DNA from: an uncultured Campylobacter sp. | GTDB lineage: Bacteria; Campylobacterota; Campylobacteria; Campylobacterales; Campylobacteraceae | Reading direction: 5' to 3' | DNA: 58,137 bases | Assembly: GCF_938045345.1 (NCBI RefSeq) | Contig: NZ_CALIMS010000012.1 | Coordinates: 1-58,137, forward strand | Shown: in pieces, positions 40,259 to 48,708 of the stretch | How positions within the stretch are numbered: position 1 is the first letter of the stretch | Layout: the number at the start of each line of letters is the position of its first letter | Position numbers and translations under genes: made by a program | Notes under the pieces: generated by a model | Databases searched by the model: none | The model's input: only the letters and a program-made list of their open reading frames with translations | Told to the model about the DNA's origin: nothing

Positions 40259-40288
40259 AGGCTCTAGCTTTTGCTAGAGCCTTTTTTT
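40259..40288 (+). terminator. Strong rho-independent terminator
   Basis: AGGCTCTAGC (40259-40268), TTTT loop, GCTAGAGCCT (40273-40282), then a run of T. It is a perfect 10-bp stem 25 bases after the pilin stop. Confidence 0.92.
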
Positions 40289-40362
40289 GTTTATATAAAT
40301 ATAATTTATTCGTTGAGTCCTACTGATTTTCATTAATCCGCTAATAAAGCTTAAGATTAATC

Positions 40363-40391
40363 TTGACTTTTGGTTAAAGTTTTTGTATAAT
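40363..40391 (+). promoter_or_regulatory. Promoter of the tRNA-Gln/tRNA-Met pair
   Basis: TTGACT (40363-40368), 17 bases, TATAAT (40386-40391), 17 bases before the tRNA-Gln gene. A near-consensus stable-RNA promoter. Confidence 0.75.
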
Positions 40392-40407
40392 TAAATTCCT
40401 TTTTTGT

Positions 40408-40482
40408 TGGGGTATAGCCAAGCGGCAAGGCAATTGGTTTTGGTCCAATCATTCGGAGGTTCGAATCCTCCTACCCCATCCA
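40408..40482 (+). tRNA. tRNA-Gln, anticodon TTG
   Basis: Acceptor TGGGGTA pairs with TACCCCA; the anticodon stem is ATTGG/CCAAT with loop TTTTGGT, giving TTG; the T-arm is GGAGG-TTCGAAT-CCTCC; the CCA end is encoded. Length is 75 bases. Confidence 0.93.
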
Positions 40483-40519
40483 TTTGGCGAATTTAAAAAT
40501 TTATTCGCACTTCTTGTAT

Positions 40520-40594
<75 letters not shown>

Positions 40595-41001
40595 AATCAT
40601 CATTAAATTTATATCGCAGCATCGTGACTTTAAATTTTACTCTTGCCTTTATTTAAAAATACAAAAATATACATTTGTATTTCAAATTTGAGAATTTTAT
40701 TTATAAAGCTGCTCTTAACTAATAGTCTAAAATTAATAAAATCATCGAGTATAAGGCAGATACATCAAATTCCTTAAATCATAAAATTTGCCGTCTCATC
40801 TAAAATCTATGATTTATATTGTGACACTGATCTTGTTAATAGCATTATCGAGTATTGAAAGGACTTAAATTTGCACATAGTTTCTATCGTGACATTAAAA
40901 TTTTTAAAGGTTCAAGATAAGCCAAAAATTCCTTTAAAAGTTTTCAACTTATCTTGAGTCAAATTTTATTTATCTACTCACCAAAAACGGAGCTATGTAG
41001 G
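40595..41001. other. Spacer of 407 bases
   Basis: AT-rich, without a supported ORF. An inverted repeat CAAGATAAG (40913-40921) and CTTATCTTG (40948-40956) lies near the end with a 26-base loop; it faces the end of the minus-strand immunity-like cluster and might act as its weak terminator, although no T run is present. Confidence 0.5.
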
Positions 41002-41337
41002 CTATTTTTCATCTATAATTACCCATCTTTTTCTGGGCTCTTCATCGTATCGCTTTAAAATTTTTATTATTCTATTTTGCAATATTCGTAAGGTTTGTAT
41101 ATATTTTGTAGGGATTATCTCGAAAATATCCTCTAGTTCGCAACATTCAGTTATTATATCTATGACACGCTTGCTAACTTTATTGTTTTCCAAATGCGTT
41201 GAAATATAGGGCGAAAACAAAATTCTTTGGCTTTCATCTATGGTAATCGCCTGGTGCTCCAATGCCTGCAATGAGCCTAGCGCCATCAATAAAATTGCCC
41301 TCTCGCCCACAATATCAATATTTTTCTCTAATATCAT
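41002..41337 (-). CDS. DUF3969-like protein, probable immunity-cluster member
   Basis: The 111-residue acidic-helical protein contains ERAILLMALGSLQALEHQAITIDESQRILFSPY and CCELEDIFEIIP, a pattern I associate with the DUF3969 family, small proteins of bacterial toxin-immunity neighbourhoods. It overlaps the upstream gene by 23 bases, suggesting coupling. No signal peptide, so cytosolic. Its DNA is AT-rich. The family call is from memory of the pattern and is moderate. Confidence 0.55.
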   Translation of the reverse strand: MILEKNIDIVGERAILLMALGSLQALEHQAITIDESQRILFSPYISTHLENNKVSKRVIDIITECCELEDIFEIIPTKYIQTLRILQNRIIKILKRYDEEPRKRWVIIDEK

Positions 41338-41683
41338 TCGTCTCGCTCCGCCCGTATTTAATTTTATCCAAAATCATACAAATCTTCCTCTCGTCTATCT
41401 CCCCATAAAGGCAAGGGTTTGCCAGTTCAAATATGATTTCCTGCAAAATTTCATCCTCATATCCTATGTCCTCGCGGCACTCGATTAAATTTGCCCATTC
41501 CTCAAGGAGCTCATATGAAATTTCTTTATCGACGACTCTATTTAAGATCTTTGCAATGGTATTTTGAGTTATTGTTACAAGCTCCAATTCGCTATCAAAG
41601 CCTATCTTTGCTAAGTCACTTTTTATCGCGCTTATATCTTTGGTGAAATTTATCAAATTTAATAAAATATCTATTTTAGCCAT
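41315..41683 (-). CDS. Small acidic helical protein, probable immunity protein
   Basis: A 122-residue, Glu-rich protein with DKEISYELLEEWANLIECREDIGYE and IIFELANPCLYGEI. This LEEWANLIE-REDI-ELANP layout is common in small proteins encoded next to polymorphic toxins, but I cannot give a family name. I chose ATG 41683 over the upstream TTG because it overlaps the stop of the 27-residue frame (TGATG). It is cytosolic and in line with the DUF3969-like gene. Confidence 0.6.
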   Translation of the reverse strand: MAKIDILLNLINFTKDISAIKSDLAKIGFDSELELVTITQNTIAKILNRVVDKEISYELLEEWANLIECREDIGYEDEILQEIIFELANPCLYGEIDERKICMILDKIKYGRSETNDIREKY

Positions 41684-41766
41684 CAATGTCGCATTCGCCC
41701 TCGCGCCTCTATAACCATATCCTTATACTTTTCATAAAGCCTTAGTTCTAAAATTCTAAATTTCAT
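41683..41766 (-). CDS. 27-residue ORF coupled to an immunity-like gene
   Basis: Translates as MKFRILELRLYEKYKDMVIE followed by ARGRMRH, with AAAAGGAAAA upstream and a stop that overlaps the next start. The charged helix could be the tail of a lost toxin gene or a coupled leader peptide. The overlap supports translation; nothing else does. Confidence 0.35.
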   Translation of the reverse strand: MKFRILELRLYEKYKDMVIEARGRMRH

Positions 41767-41831
41767 ATTGTTTTTCCTTTTAAAATTTAATCGGTTGTCG
41801 ATATTTTATTTGCGCAATCCAATTAAAATTT

Positions 41832-42176
41832 TCATTTGGACACCCACCCGGGGCCAATGGCTGGGCAATATGCAAAATCATCTTCGTTTCTAGTACGATA
41901 ATTGGTGATATATTGGATCGCCACCTCAAATGCATTGTCATCTTCCGCTTTAGTACTCCAGCCGTCGTATGTGATGACGGGCTCATTACCGCTTAGGCGA
42001 TATACGTCTACTCCTAGGATAATCATACCTTTATCTCTTGCGATTTTTAGCACCTTCATTACATCGTCAAATTTCCAAGCGATTTCATAAAATCCGAGCT
42101 TCTCTCTTAAGTTTATACCGCGCTCCAAAAGATCCTGCGGCACTATATTTACAAAATCTTCATCTGTAAACAACAT
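41832..42176 (-). CDS. Imm40-like immunity protein
   Basis: A 114-residue cytosolic protein. INLREKLGFYEIAWKFDDVMKVL and MIILGVDVYRLSGNE resemble the Imm40 family of polymorphic-toxin immunity proteins, in which a short GxDVY strand is typical. AAAAGGAG precedes the ATG. Neighbours on both sides are small, AT-rich and on the same strand, consistent with an immunity array. The toxin partner is not in the window. The assignment is tentative and rests on the DVY block and context. Confidence 0.5.
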   Translation of the reverse strand: MLFTDEDFVNIVPQDLLERGINLREKLGFYEIAWKFDDVMKVLKIARDKGMIILGVDVYRLSGNEPVITYDGWSTKAEDDNAFEVAIQYITNYRTRNEDDFAYCPAIGPGWVSK

Positions 42177-42203
42177 AATTCGCTCCTTTTAAGTATAAGA
42201 TTA

Positions 42204-42530
42204 TTACCATTGCCATTTTTCTATTTCGTCTTTCTTTACGAAATACTCCGTTTCGCTGCAAGGATAGTAAATTTTACACCATTTACCCTCGCAGGATTGG
42301 ATAGGGATGACTATCTCATCGTAATAAGCAAATTCTTCTTTATCTTCATAGAAAATTTTATGAATAACGGCGTCTTTAAATTTATATATAATTTTTTGAT
42401 CTATTTTTTCGCCGCACTCGCCGTAAAAGGCATCGTCTGCGTGTTTTGCAAAAGTGATTTTATGCCCTAAAATCGTAGGACTGCACCCATATAGGCATAA
42501 TGCGACAAAATATATAACAAAATTTCTCAT
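42204..42530 (-). CDS. Small Cys-containing lipoprotein
   Basis: A 108-residue protein with a lipoprotein signal (FVIYFVALCLYGCSP, Cys about 16). The mature part has AFYGECGEKI, IPIQSCEGKWCKIYYPCSETEY, with four further Cys, and aromatic beta-like strands in its C-terminal half. AGGAGAAAG lies upstream. It is first among the clear genes of the immunity-like array and could protect the periplasm from a toxin. No named family recognised. Confidence 0.6.
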   Translation of the reverse strand: MRNFVIYFVALCLYGCSPTILGHKITFAKHADDAFYGECGEKIDQKIIYKFKDAVIHKIFYEDKEEFAYYDEIVIPIQSCEGKWCKIYYPCSETEYFVKKDEIEKWQW

Positions 42531-42546
42531 TTCTTTCTCCTTTCTT

Positions 42547-42633
42547 CTATAATATTGCGTATCGCGTCTTGTACTTTTTGATGCTTTTGACGCCTCTACC
42601 GTCGAATTTTGGCAAAATATGCGCTTTGTTCAT
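42547..42633 (-). CDS. 28-residue ORF, possible toxin-gene remnant
   Basis: Reads MNKAHILPKFDGRGVKSIKK followed by YKTRYAIL and ends 16 bases before the lipoprotein start. The frame stays open upstream of the ATG for some tens of codons, which fits the end of a longer decayed gene. Weak evidence; kept because immunity genes usually follow a toxin gene directly. Confidence 0.25.
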   Translation of the reverse strand: MNKAHILPKFDGRGVKSIKKYKTRYAIL

Positions 42634-42803
42634 ATGGGAAACCCCTAATGCGAAAAAGCCCCTAATAAGGCTCCTAATATTTCGGAAAAGATTATATCTA
42701 AAATAAAAATGAAAGAAGCCTGAATGGCTAAAATTTAAGATAGGCGCCTGTGCACCGGAACCAAATGCAACTCGAATAAAAAGTGATTAAAATTCAAAAA
42801 AAT

Positions 42804-43165
42804 TGGTGGAGGTGTGCGGGATTGAACCGCAGTCCGAAAACAAACGACCAAAGCCTCTACATGTTTAGCAAAAGTGAAGTTCTCGCGCAGGCTCGCTCAC
42901 TTTCCAAAACGACCCGCCGGCGCAAAGACTAGAGTTTCACCCTACGGCTCGTCACACCGCAGAGCTACGCTATCACAGATTACCCGCCGCCGCGCTTAGA
43001 TAGTATCGGCGCAGAGCAGGGCTCGACTGGACTTACGCAGCTTTAGCGTAAGCAGGAGCAAATTTAACGTTGTTTGCGTTTAAATTTAGTTTGGATTTTA
43101 TACGCTGTATCCAAAGCGACATGCCGCCTTGACCCATCCGTTCCCGTCGAAGCCAAGTCACCCCC
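42804..43165 (-). ncRNA. ssrA: tmRNA (ssrA)
   Basis: On the minus strand the 5' end GGGGGUGACUUGGCUUCGACGGG and the 3' end CACCUCCACCA form the tRNA-like acceptor stem. The tag frame at 43077-43033 reads ANNVKFAPAYAKAA and stops with UAA, exactly the Campylobacter tag. tmRNA frees stalled ribosomes and tags the stuck protein for proteolysis. Length is 362 bases including CCA. The antisense-side neighbour panB is read the other way. Confidence 0.97.
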
Positions 43166-43220
43166 GAAAGAATGCGCGCGCATTTTACTTTAAAATTTTA
43201 TAAATGTCAAATTCGGCTTA

Positions 43221-43229
43221 TGCTAGAAT
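43221..43229 (+). promoter_or_regulatory. Extended -10 promoter of panB
   Basis: TGCTAGAAT lies 35 bases before the panB start; the TG one base ahead of the hexamer is the extended -10 typical of Campylobacter. It is followed by AAGGAG as a ribosome binding site. Confidence 0.55.
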
Positions 43230-43263
43230 TGCGTTCAAATTTTAACCAAATCAAGGAGCCAAA

Positions 43264-44061
43264 ATGCCAAAAATCACGCTTTCTAAATTATACGAGATGA
43301 AAAAATCCGGCGAGAAGATCGTGATGATCACCGCCTACGACGCGCTTTTTGCTAAAATTTTCGACGACGAGGTCGATATGGTGCTCGTAGGCGACAGCCT
43401 AAATATGAGCTTCGGCGGGCACTCCGAGACCTTGGGCGCAAGCGTGGAGCAGATGATCTATCACGCGCGCGCCGTAAGACGGGGGCTCAAGCGAGCGTAT
43501 ATGGTCGTGGATATGCCGTTTTGCTCGTGCGCGACGCGAGAGCTCGCGCTACAAAACTGCGCCAAAGTCTATGAGAGCACCGGCTGTGACGCCGTTAAGA
43601 TCGAAGGCGGCGCGCATATGGCAGATACCGTGGCGCTGCTTAATCGAAACGGTATCGCCGTGATGAGCCACATCGGGCTTAAGCCGCAGTTTTCGCGCTT
43701 TACGGGCGGCTACAAGGTGAGCGGACGCGGAGAGGAGGGCGCGCGCGAGGTCTTAAACGACGCTAGAGTGCTTGTCGAGGCGGGCGCGGTGCTGCTGCTG
43801 GTAGAGGGGACAATCTCCGCGGTCGCAAATCAAGTAGCGCTCGGCACCGACGTGCCCGTCATCGGCATCGGCGCAGGCGCGGGCACAGACGGGCAGGTGC
43901 TCGTGTGGAGCGATATGTGCGGATTTTTCACGGAGTTTCGGCCAAAATTCGTTAAGCGCTATTTAGACGGCGCCGAGCTGGTAAAAGGCGCGGTGCGCGA
44001 ATACGCGCGCGAAGTCAAAGAGGGGAGCTTTCCGAGCGAGGAGTTTGAATATAAGCAATAA
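43264..44061 (+). CDS. panB: 3-methyl-2-oxobutanoate hydroxymethyltransferase
   Basis: PanB makes ketopantoate from 2-oxoisovalerate and methylene-tetrahydrofolate, the first committed step of pantothenate synthesis. The 265-residue barrel starts KITLSKLYEMKKSGEKIVMITAYDALFAKI. It has VLVGDSLNMSFGGHSET (metal-binding Asp), VKIEGGAHM (active-site region) and VIGIGAGAGTDGQVLVWSDMCGF. A strong AAGGAG precedes the ATG. panC and panD are not in the window; coaBC at 1465 uses the later product. Confidence 0.95.
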   Translation: MPKITLSKLYEMKKSGEKIVMITAYDALFAKIFDDEVDMVLVGDSLNMSFGGHSETLGASVEQMIYHARAVRRGLKRAYMVVDMPFCSCATRELALQNCAKVYESTGCDAVKIEGGAHMADTVALLNRNGIAVMSHIGLKPQFSRFTGGYKVSGRGEEGAREVLNDARVLVEAGAVLLLVEGTISAVANQVALGTDVPVIGIGAGAGTDGQVLVWSDMCGFFTEFRPKFVKRYLDGAELVKGAVREYAREVKEGSFPSEEFEYKQ

Positions 44062-44490
44062 CGGGATTTTGGGCTAAATTTTAAAATTTACGCGCCGAAA
44101 TTCCAGCGATAAAGCCCCGCTTGCCTTAAAACAATGCTTCGTTTTCGCGCGTCGCAAACTACGTAAACAGCTCGCCAGCTCGCGCCGCTTAAAATTTATT
44201 CGGCGCGAACGATTGCGAGCGCTTTACCTAGTTGCGAGAGATCGCAGGCGCTTTGGGCGGATACTCTGCGCGGTATATTTTATACGGGGCGCCATGCGAG
44301 AGTTTGCGCGCTTCTGCATGCGGGCGCTATTTCTGTCGCCGAGCGCAATGCGCGAGCGCTTTTCATGAACGCTCTCGCGCCTGTAGCTCTAAAATACGCT
44401 ACGAGCGCTAAATTTTACGCACGTAGCCGTAGAGCTCAAACATAAACCAGCCGTCAGGCCTAAACGGCTTATAAAATTTAAGGAGAAAAT
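44062..44490. other. Spacer of 429 bases
   Basis: GC-mixed, with repeated GAGCGC/GCGCTC steps and an AAATTTTAAAATTTACG word near the start. No ORF with a ribosome binding site. The last 20 bases hold AAGGAG for the next gene. Confidence 0.55.
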
Positions 44491-45171
44491 TTGGCTAAAG
44501 TTTTAAAAATCGTCATAGCCGCGGTTCTGGGCTTGCTCTTTTGCGTAAAGGTGCTGCCGATTTTGGCGATAGTTTTGTATTTTAAATTCTTTTTCATCGA
44601 TCACGACGCAATAGAGCTAGATAAAGCCCCGCCGATGCAAAACTACGAGCAAAATCGCGAGAAATTTTTGGATCTGTTGGCTTTTGCAGGTCGCAACTTC
44701 CCTAAAAATTTGCGCGTTACGATCCAGAGCACTTACGGCGATGAGTATATTTGGATCGATTTGGACGGCAACGAGACGAAATTTTATACGAATGCCTTTT
44801 TTAGAGACAATGTGCCGAGTATCGGCGAGGGATTGAAGCTCATCGGCTGGGATAAAAAGACATTCGGAGAGCTAAAGACAAAGCTCGCGGCGATAAACGC
44901 TAGAACCATCGTACTAAATAGAAGCGGCGATAGCGGGGTGCCTTGGGCGGAGATCACCTACCGATACGTGGAGCACTTCACCGATAGCTATCAGTTTTAT
45001 GTCCCTGATAGCCCGAAGCTCGCCAAGCTACACGCCAAGGGCTGCTCGAAAAAATTTCAAAAGGACGGCATAGTGTTTTTATTCGAAAGCACAACGTCCG
45101 GCTCATATAGAGCGTTCTGCGATGGCGACGACGATAATAAGAGCGTTTTGATTGAAGAACACGATTTGTAG
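44491..45171 (+). CDS. Membrane-anchored protein of unknown function
   Basis: A 226-residue protein with an N-terminal hydrophobic stretch (about residues 5-34, VIAAVLGLLFCVKVLPILAI) and a soluble domain with YGDEYIWIDLDGNETKFYT and PWAEITYRYVEHFTDSYQF. The start is TTG with AAGGAG upstream. I do not recognise the domain; it is probably on the periplasmic side if the helix is a signal anchor. Two Cys in the tail (GCSKKF, AFCDGDDD) could bond. It sits alone between two long spacers. Confidence 0.65.
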   Translation: MAKVLKIVIAAVLGLLFCVKVLPILAIVLYFKFFFIDHDAIELDKAPPMQNYEQNREKFLDLLAFAGRNFPKNLRVTIQSTYGDEYIWIDLDGNETKFYTNAFFRDNVPSIGEGLKLIGWDKKTFGELKTKLAAINARTIVLNRSGDSGVPWAEITYRYVEHFTDSYQFYVPDSPKLAKLHAKGCSKKFQKDGIVFLFESTTSGSYRAFCDGDDDNKSVLIEEHDL

Positions 45172-46056
45172 AACTAGGCTCGCGCAGGAAAAATTTAGCG
45201 TCTTAATTTGGAGCGCGATCGATAAGGCAGCGCGAGGCTGAAAGGCTAAATTTAATCGCGCGAGCCCGCGTTGAGCTTAGCGGCAAATTTTAAAATTCAC
45301 GCTAAATTCTAAGTCGTCTTGAAAAACGAAATGTCGCGCGAAATTTTACCTAGCCACGTAAGCGCGCAAAGCAGAATTCTGCATAAAATTCTACGCAGAA
45401 TTTCTTGCAAAATTTTAACCGACTATGCGAGATGGAATTCTAGCCGGCTGCCTGCCGCGGAGCTTAAAGCGTAGAATTTAAAGCCTCACTGCCGCAAAAA
45501 ACGAGGTCTGCATTAAAAATTCTACGAGACAAAATTACGTTGCAAAATTTCGTCGCAAAATTCCAGGCACCGAATTTAATATCTTAAAATTCCAGTGCCA
45601 AATTTCACGTCGCAAAATCCTGCGCGTATTTTTCAAACGGCTAAATTTTACTTCATAAATTCACCGCAAAATTTCGCACCGCCGCTCCGTAATCGCACTC
45701 GCGAACGCCAAGGTCTTAAATTCTGCGAGATCAAAATTCTACGCGCTAAATTCCGCGCCGTAAAATTTAGCGCAGTTAGCGACCCGCGCGCTGTTTGGGA
45801 GCCACTACGACAAAATTTCACACTTAAGGCATAGCGGGCGTAGCGGCATGAGTATAGCCTTAAAACGTCACGCTAAAATTTCGCGGTCTTTTGCGACGGG
45901 TGCTCTGCTTTTTAGCCCCAGCCCTAAACGCGTACCGTAAAATTCTGCGCGGCAAATTTTATTTCCGCCCGCAAAGATCCGTCCCTTTAAAATTGTCAAA
46001 ATTTAGCCATTTTTCGCTACACTTGCTAAAATTTTAAAAACGATTAAAGAGAGATT
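45172..46056. other. Gene-free spacer of 885 bases made of AATTC/AAATTT words
   Basis: From about 45280 to 45960, AAAATTC, GAATTC or AAATTT recurs at very short intervals, separated by GC-rich bits of 8-20 bases such as CTACGC, CCAGGC and GCAGAA. A 79-codon frame at 45595 reads as a repeat translation. The ruvB promoter is probably in the last 60 bases (TTGTCA near 45993 and TACACT near 46018). Confidence 0.6.
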
Positions 46057-47073
46057 ATGGACAGAATTGTAGAGATCGAAAAGATGCAGCTTGATGAGAG
46101 CGTGGAGAGTTCGCTGCGCCCGTCGAGCTTCGAGGATTACGTTGGGCAGGAGAAGATCAAATCAAACCTCGCTATCGCGATCGCCGCGGCGAAAAAGCGC
46201 GCCGACGTGCTCGATCACGTGCTTTTCTACGGGCCGCCGGGGCTCGGTAAAACCACGCTGGCGCATATCATCGCCGCTCAGATGGGCGCCGCTATCAAGG
46301 TCACCGCCGCGCCGATGATCGAAAAGGCGGGCGATCTGGCGGCGATTTTAACGAACCTGCAAAGCGGCGACGTGCTTTTCATCGACGAGATCCACCGCCT
46401 AAGCCCCGCGATCGAGGAGGTGCTGTATTCGGCGATGGAGGACTTCCGCCTCGACATCATCATCGGCTCGGGTCCCGCCGCGCAGACTATCAAGATCGAC
46501 ATTCCGCACTTTACGCTCATCGGCGCCACGACGCGAGCGGGCATGATCTCCGCGCCGCTGCGAGATCGCTTCGGCATGCAGTTTCGCTTGCAGTTTTACA
46601 CGCACGCCGAGCTTGCGCGGATAGTGCAGATCGCTTCTGTTAAACTCGGAAAAGAAAGCGCAGCCGACGCCAGCGCCGAGATCGCGCGCCGCTCTCGCGG
46701 TACTCCGCGTATTGCGCTACGGCTACTGCGCCGCATACGCGATTTTGCCGAGGTGCGCGATGAGGGCGCTATCTCGCACGATCGTGCGCGCGAGGGGCTT
46801 GAGGCGCTAGGCGTGGACGAGCAGGGCTTTGACGAGATGGATATAAAATATTTGGAAATTTTATTTGACGCCAAGCGCCGTGCCTTGGGGCTTAGCACGA
46901 TCGCGGCGGCGCTTAGCGAGGACGAGGGCACGATCGAGGACGTCATCGAGCCCTATCTGCTCGCCAATGGCTACATCGAAAAGACCGCCAAGGGCCGCAT
47001 CGCAACCGATAAGGCGCGCGAGGCACTCGGTCTCGTGCTAAAGACTGCGGAGAGAAATCTGTTTGAGGAGTAG
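46057..47073 (+). CDS. ruvB: Holliday junction branch migration ATPase RuvB
   Basis: RuvB is the hexameric motor that drives branch migration with RuvA. The 338-residue protein has RPSSFEDYVGQEKIK, the Walker A FYGPPGLGKTTLAHI, Walker B VLFIDEIHRLSPAIEE, sensor GATTRAGMISAPLRDRFG (arginine finger region) and a C-terminal winged helix with EDVIEPYLLANGYI. Length and motifs are standard. AAAGAGAG precedes the ATG. Confidence 0.97.
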   Translation: MDRIVEIEKMQLDESVESSLRPSSFEDYVGQEKIKSNLAIAIAAAKKRADVLDHVLFYGPPGLGKTTLAHIIAAQMGAAIKVTAAPMIEKAGDLAAILTNLQSGDVLFIDEIHRLSPAIEEVLYSAMEDFRLDIIIGSGPAAQTIKIDIPHFTLIGATTRAGMISAPLRDRFGMQFRLQFYTHAELARIVQIASVKLGKESAADASAEIARRSRGTPRIALRLLRRIRDFAEVRDEGAISHDRAREGLEALGVDEQGFDEMDIKYLEILFDAKRRALGLSTIAAALSEDEGTIEDVIEPYLLANGYIEKTAKGRIATDKAREALGLVLKTAERNLFEE

Positions 47074-47267
47074 GGCGGATGAAATTTTATACTTTACGGC
47101 GCTGAGCCAATAGCTACGCAGGCGGAGACCCTACCGTGGCGATTTTGTATATTTGATCTTTGAATTTTGCTTGGTTTTAAAATTTCTTCAGATTTAAAAT
47201 TTAAAGCGGGAAATTTTATAAATTTAGAGCAAATTTATTATCGGCTCAATAAAATATCCAAAAGAAT

Positions 47268-47885
47268 ATGAAGAGAAATTTTATGAAATTCATAACAAAA
47301 TATATAAAAAGGCTCTTATATTATTTTTACGATGTATTTTATAGGCGTGTTTTTATCAGGGGAGTTTCGCATCCGCCGGCACAGGTGGCTAGCATAGGCT
47401 GCTATGGTTTGCTTTTTGTCCTGTGCGGAACGCTCCTTACTATTTATAGAACGGATACGTCGCCTAAGCAGTTAAATGAGCTTGAGATAGATACCGGAAT
47501 TTTAAGAAGCGTTTATTATGATTTTCGCGGAAGCGGCGGACGAATACATATAGAACTAGAAAACGGCAAGAAAAAGGTTTATGAAATAAGCAAAAGCGAT
47601 AGCGATATTTACGAAAAGATAAAAGGGCAAAAAATCAAAATTTATGGCGAGCCAAGCCCAGATATATTAGGTAATAATGAAATTTTACAGCTTGAAGATA
47701 AAGATGGAAAGATATATAAGGAATATAATTTTGATCATAGATTGTTAAGACCATATTTGATGACCGCACAGTTTAAATTCTTTTTAAAAGGGGCAGTTTT
47801 TCTACTTTTATTGATATTTTTTATAAATTTTTCAGATAGAAATTTGATTAAAAAAAATCCAGAAAAAGGAGCAAAAAATGAGTAA
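47268..47885 (+). CDS. Two-helix membrane protein, unknown
   Basis: A 205-residue protein: a basic, aromatic N-terminus (KFITKYIKRLLYYFYDVFYRR), a membrane helix (about 42-60, SIGCYGLLFVLCGTLLTIY), an extracytoplasmic domain with many charged residues, and a second helix (about 172-188, AVFLLLLIFFINF). The topology would place the middle domain in the periplasm. Its DNA is AT-rich compared with ruvB. It recalls the size and build of membrane immunity proteins but has no recognised family. Confidence 0.6.
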   Translation: MKRNFMKFITKYIKRLLYYFYDVFYRRVFIRGVSHPPAQVASIGCYGLLFVLCGTLLTIYRTDTSPKQLNELEIDTGILRSVYYDFRGSGGRIHIELENGKKKVYEISKSDSDIYEKIKGQKIKIYGEPSPDILGNNEILQLEDKDGKIYKEYNFDHRLLRPYLMTAQFKFFLKGAVFLLLLIFFINFSDRNLIKKNPEKGAKNE

Positions 47886-48708
47886 CGGGTTGGGTATTTA
47901 TTAGGGATGCGCTTTCGCATGGTCTCGCTAATGCGGCTGCAGCGCAAGCTGGAGCGAAGTTCTGCTTTCGTACGCCTATAAGGGCGGCTATTATTCTCAC
48001 TCTCCATTGAAAGTTAAAATTTAGTTTATTCGCGCACCTGTTGTGCTCATTATTTTATAAATTCGCTATTCTTTTGCTCTACGTAGATTGTTGTTTGCGA
48101 TTATTAAGGTACATTGATTTTCTAAAAAATAGCCTGTCACCCGCTTAGCTTTTACTTCACTCTCGTTTATTGTACCGATTTTTACTTCGCTTCTAGCAGA
48201 CGCATTCGCTATACATTTTTCTTTTCCGCATAAAGTTGCCATTGGGCTTATTGTAAGAGTTGTGGCGCGAACGAATCCAAACATCGGGTGCGCGCGGCTT
48301 TAGATTTTGCGGCGCGGCGCACGCGTCTAGCGCCAGCATATCAGCACTGCCCACCAAAGCGCTAATTTCATCAAATTTAGCCGCACGCAGCCTGCGCATT
48401 CGTATCGCGCGCGCCGATTACCACGCGAGATAGGCCTAGCTCCGCCAAAAGCTCGGCGCAAGACGGCGTCTTGCCGCGATGCGCGCAGGGCTCGAATACG
48501 GCATAGGAGCGCACATCTGGTTTTGACGTATGTTCGAGCTATGCGCTATTTTCATAAATTAGGCACGATTCGTGTACATGTCGTATAGCGCGCTGTATGT
48601 GAAAACGCGTGAGAACGCCGCTCGTAAATTTTGTGAAATTTTAAAATTTAATCGAAATCTGATAAAAAAATTTATAAAATACGTCATCAAATTTCAAAAG
48701 GATAAAAT
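47886..48708. other. Spacer of 823 bases holding decayed gene pieces
   Basis: Besides the ribD remnant at 48377-48540 it contains a minus-strand frame at 48066-48284 (KEKCIANASARSEVKIGTIN and so on) that looks like a fragment of an exported protein but has no ribosome binding site. The rest shows no gene. Such decay explains the length. Confidence 0.55.
48377..48540 (-). pseudogene. Fragment of a riboflavin deaminase (RibD) gene
   Basis: A minus-strand frame gives VFEPCAHRGKTPSCAELLAE and continues LGLSRVVIGARDTNAQAACG before a stop. The PCxHxGKTPxC zinc motif and RVVIGxxDxN strand match the deaminase domain of RibD (usual LEPCSHxGRTPPC...VVIGxxDPN). It is flanked by stops on both sides and lacks a start, so only about 50 codons of a gene of about 330 remain. 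I infer decay or duplication of ribD; an intact copy should exist elsewhere. Confidence 0.6.

Noticed and set aside
40908..40960. Inverted repeat CAAGATAAG/CTTATCTTG as a terminator
   Set aside because: The loop is 26 bases and no T run follows on either strand, so it is only mentioned within the spacer entry.
45595..45834. 79-codon frame in the AATTC-rich spacer
   Set aside because: Composition (FTSQNP, KFYF, AVKFSAV) is the direct translation of AATTC/AAATTT repeats; no ribosome binding site.
48066..48284. 72-codon minus-strand frame in the ruvB-side spacer
   Set aside because: The text IANASARSEVKIGTIN hints at an exported-protein fragment, but there is no signal peptide or ribosome binding site; treated as possible debris only.
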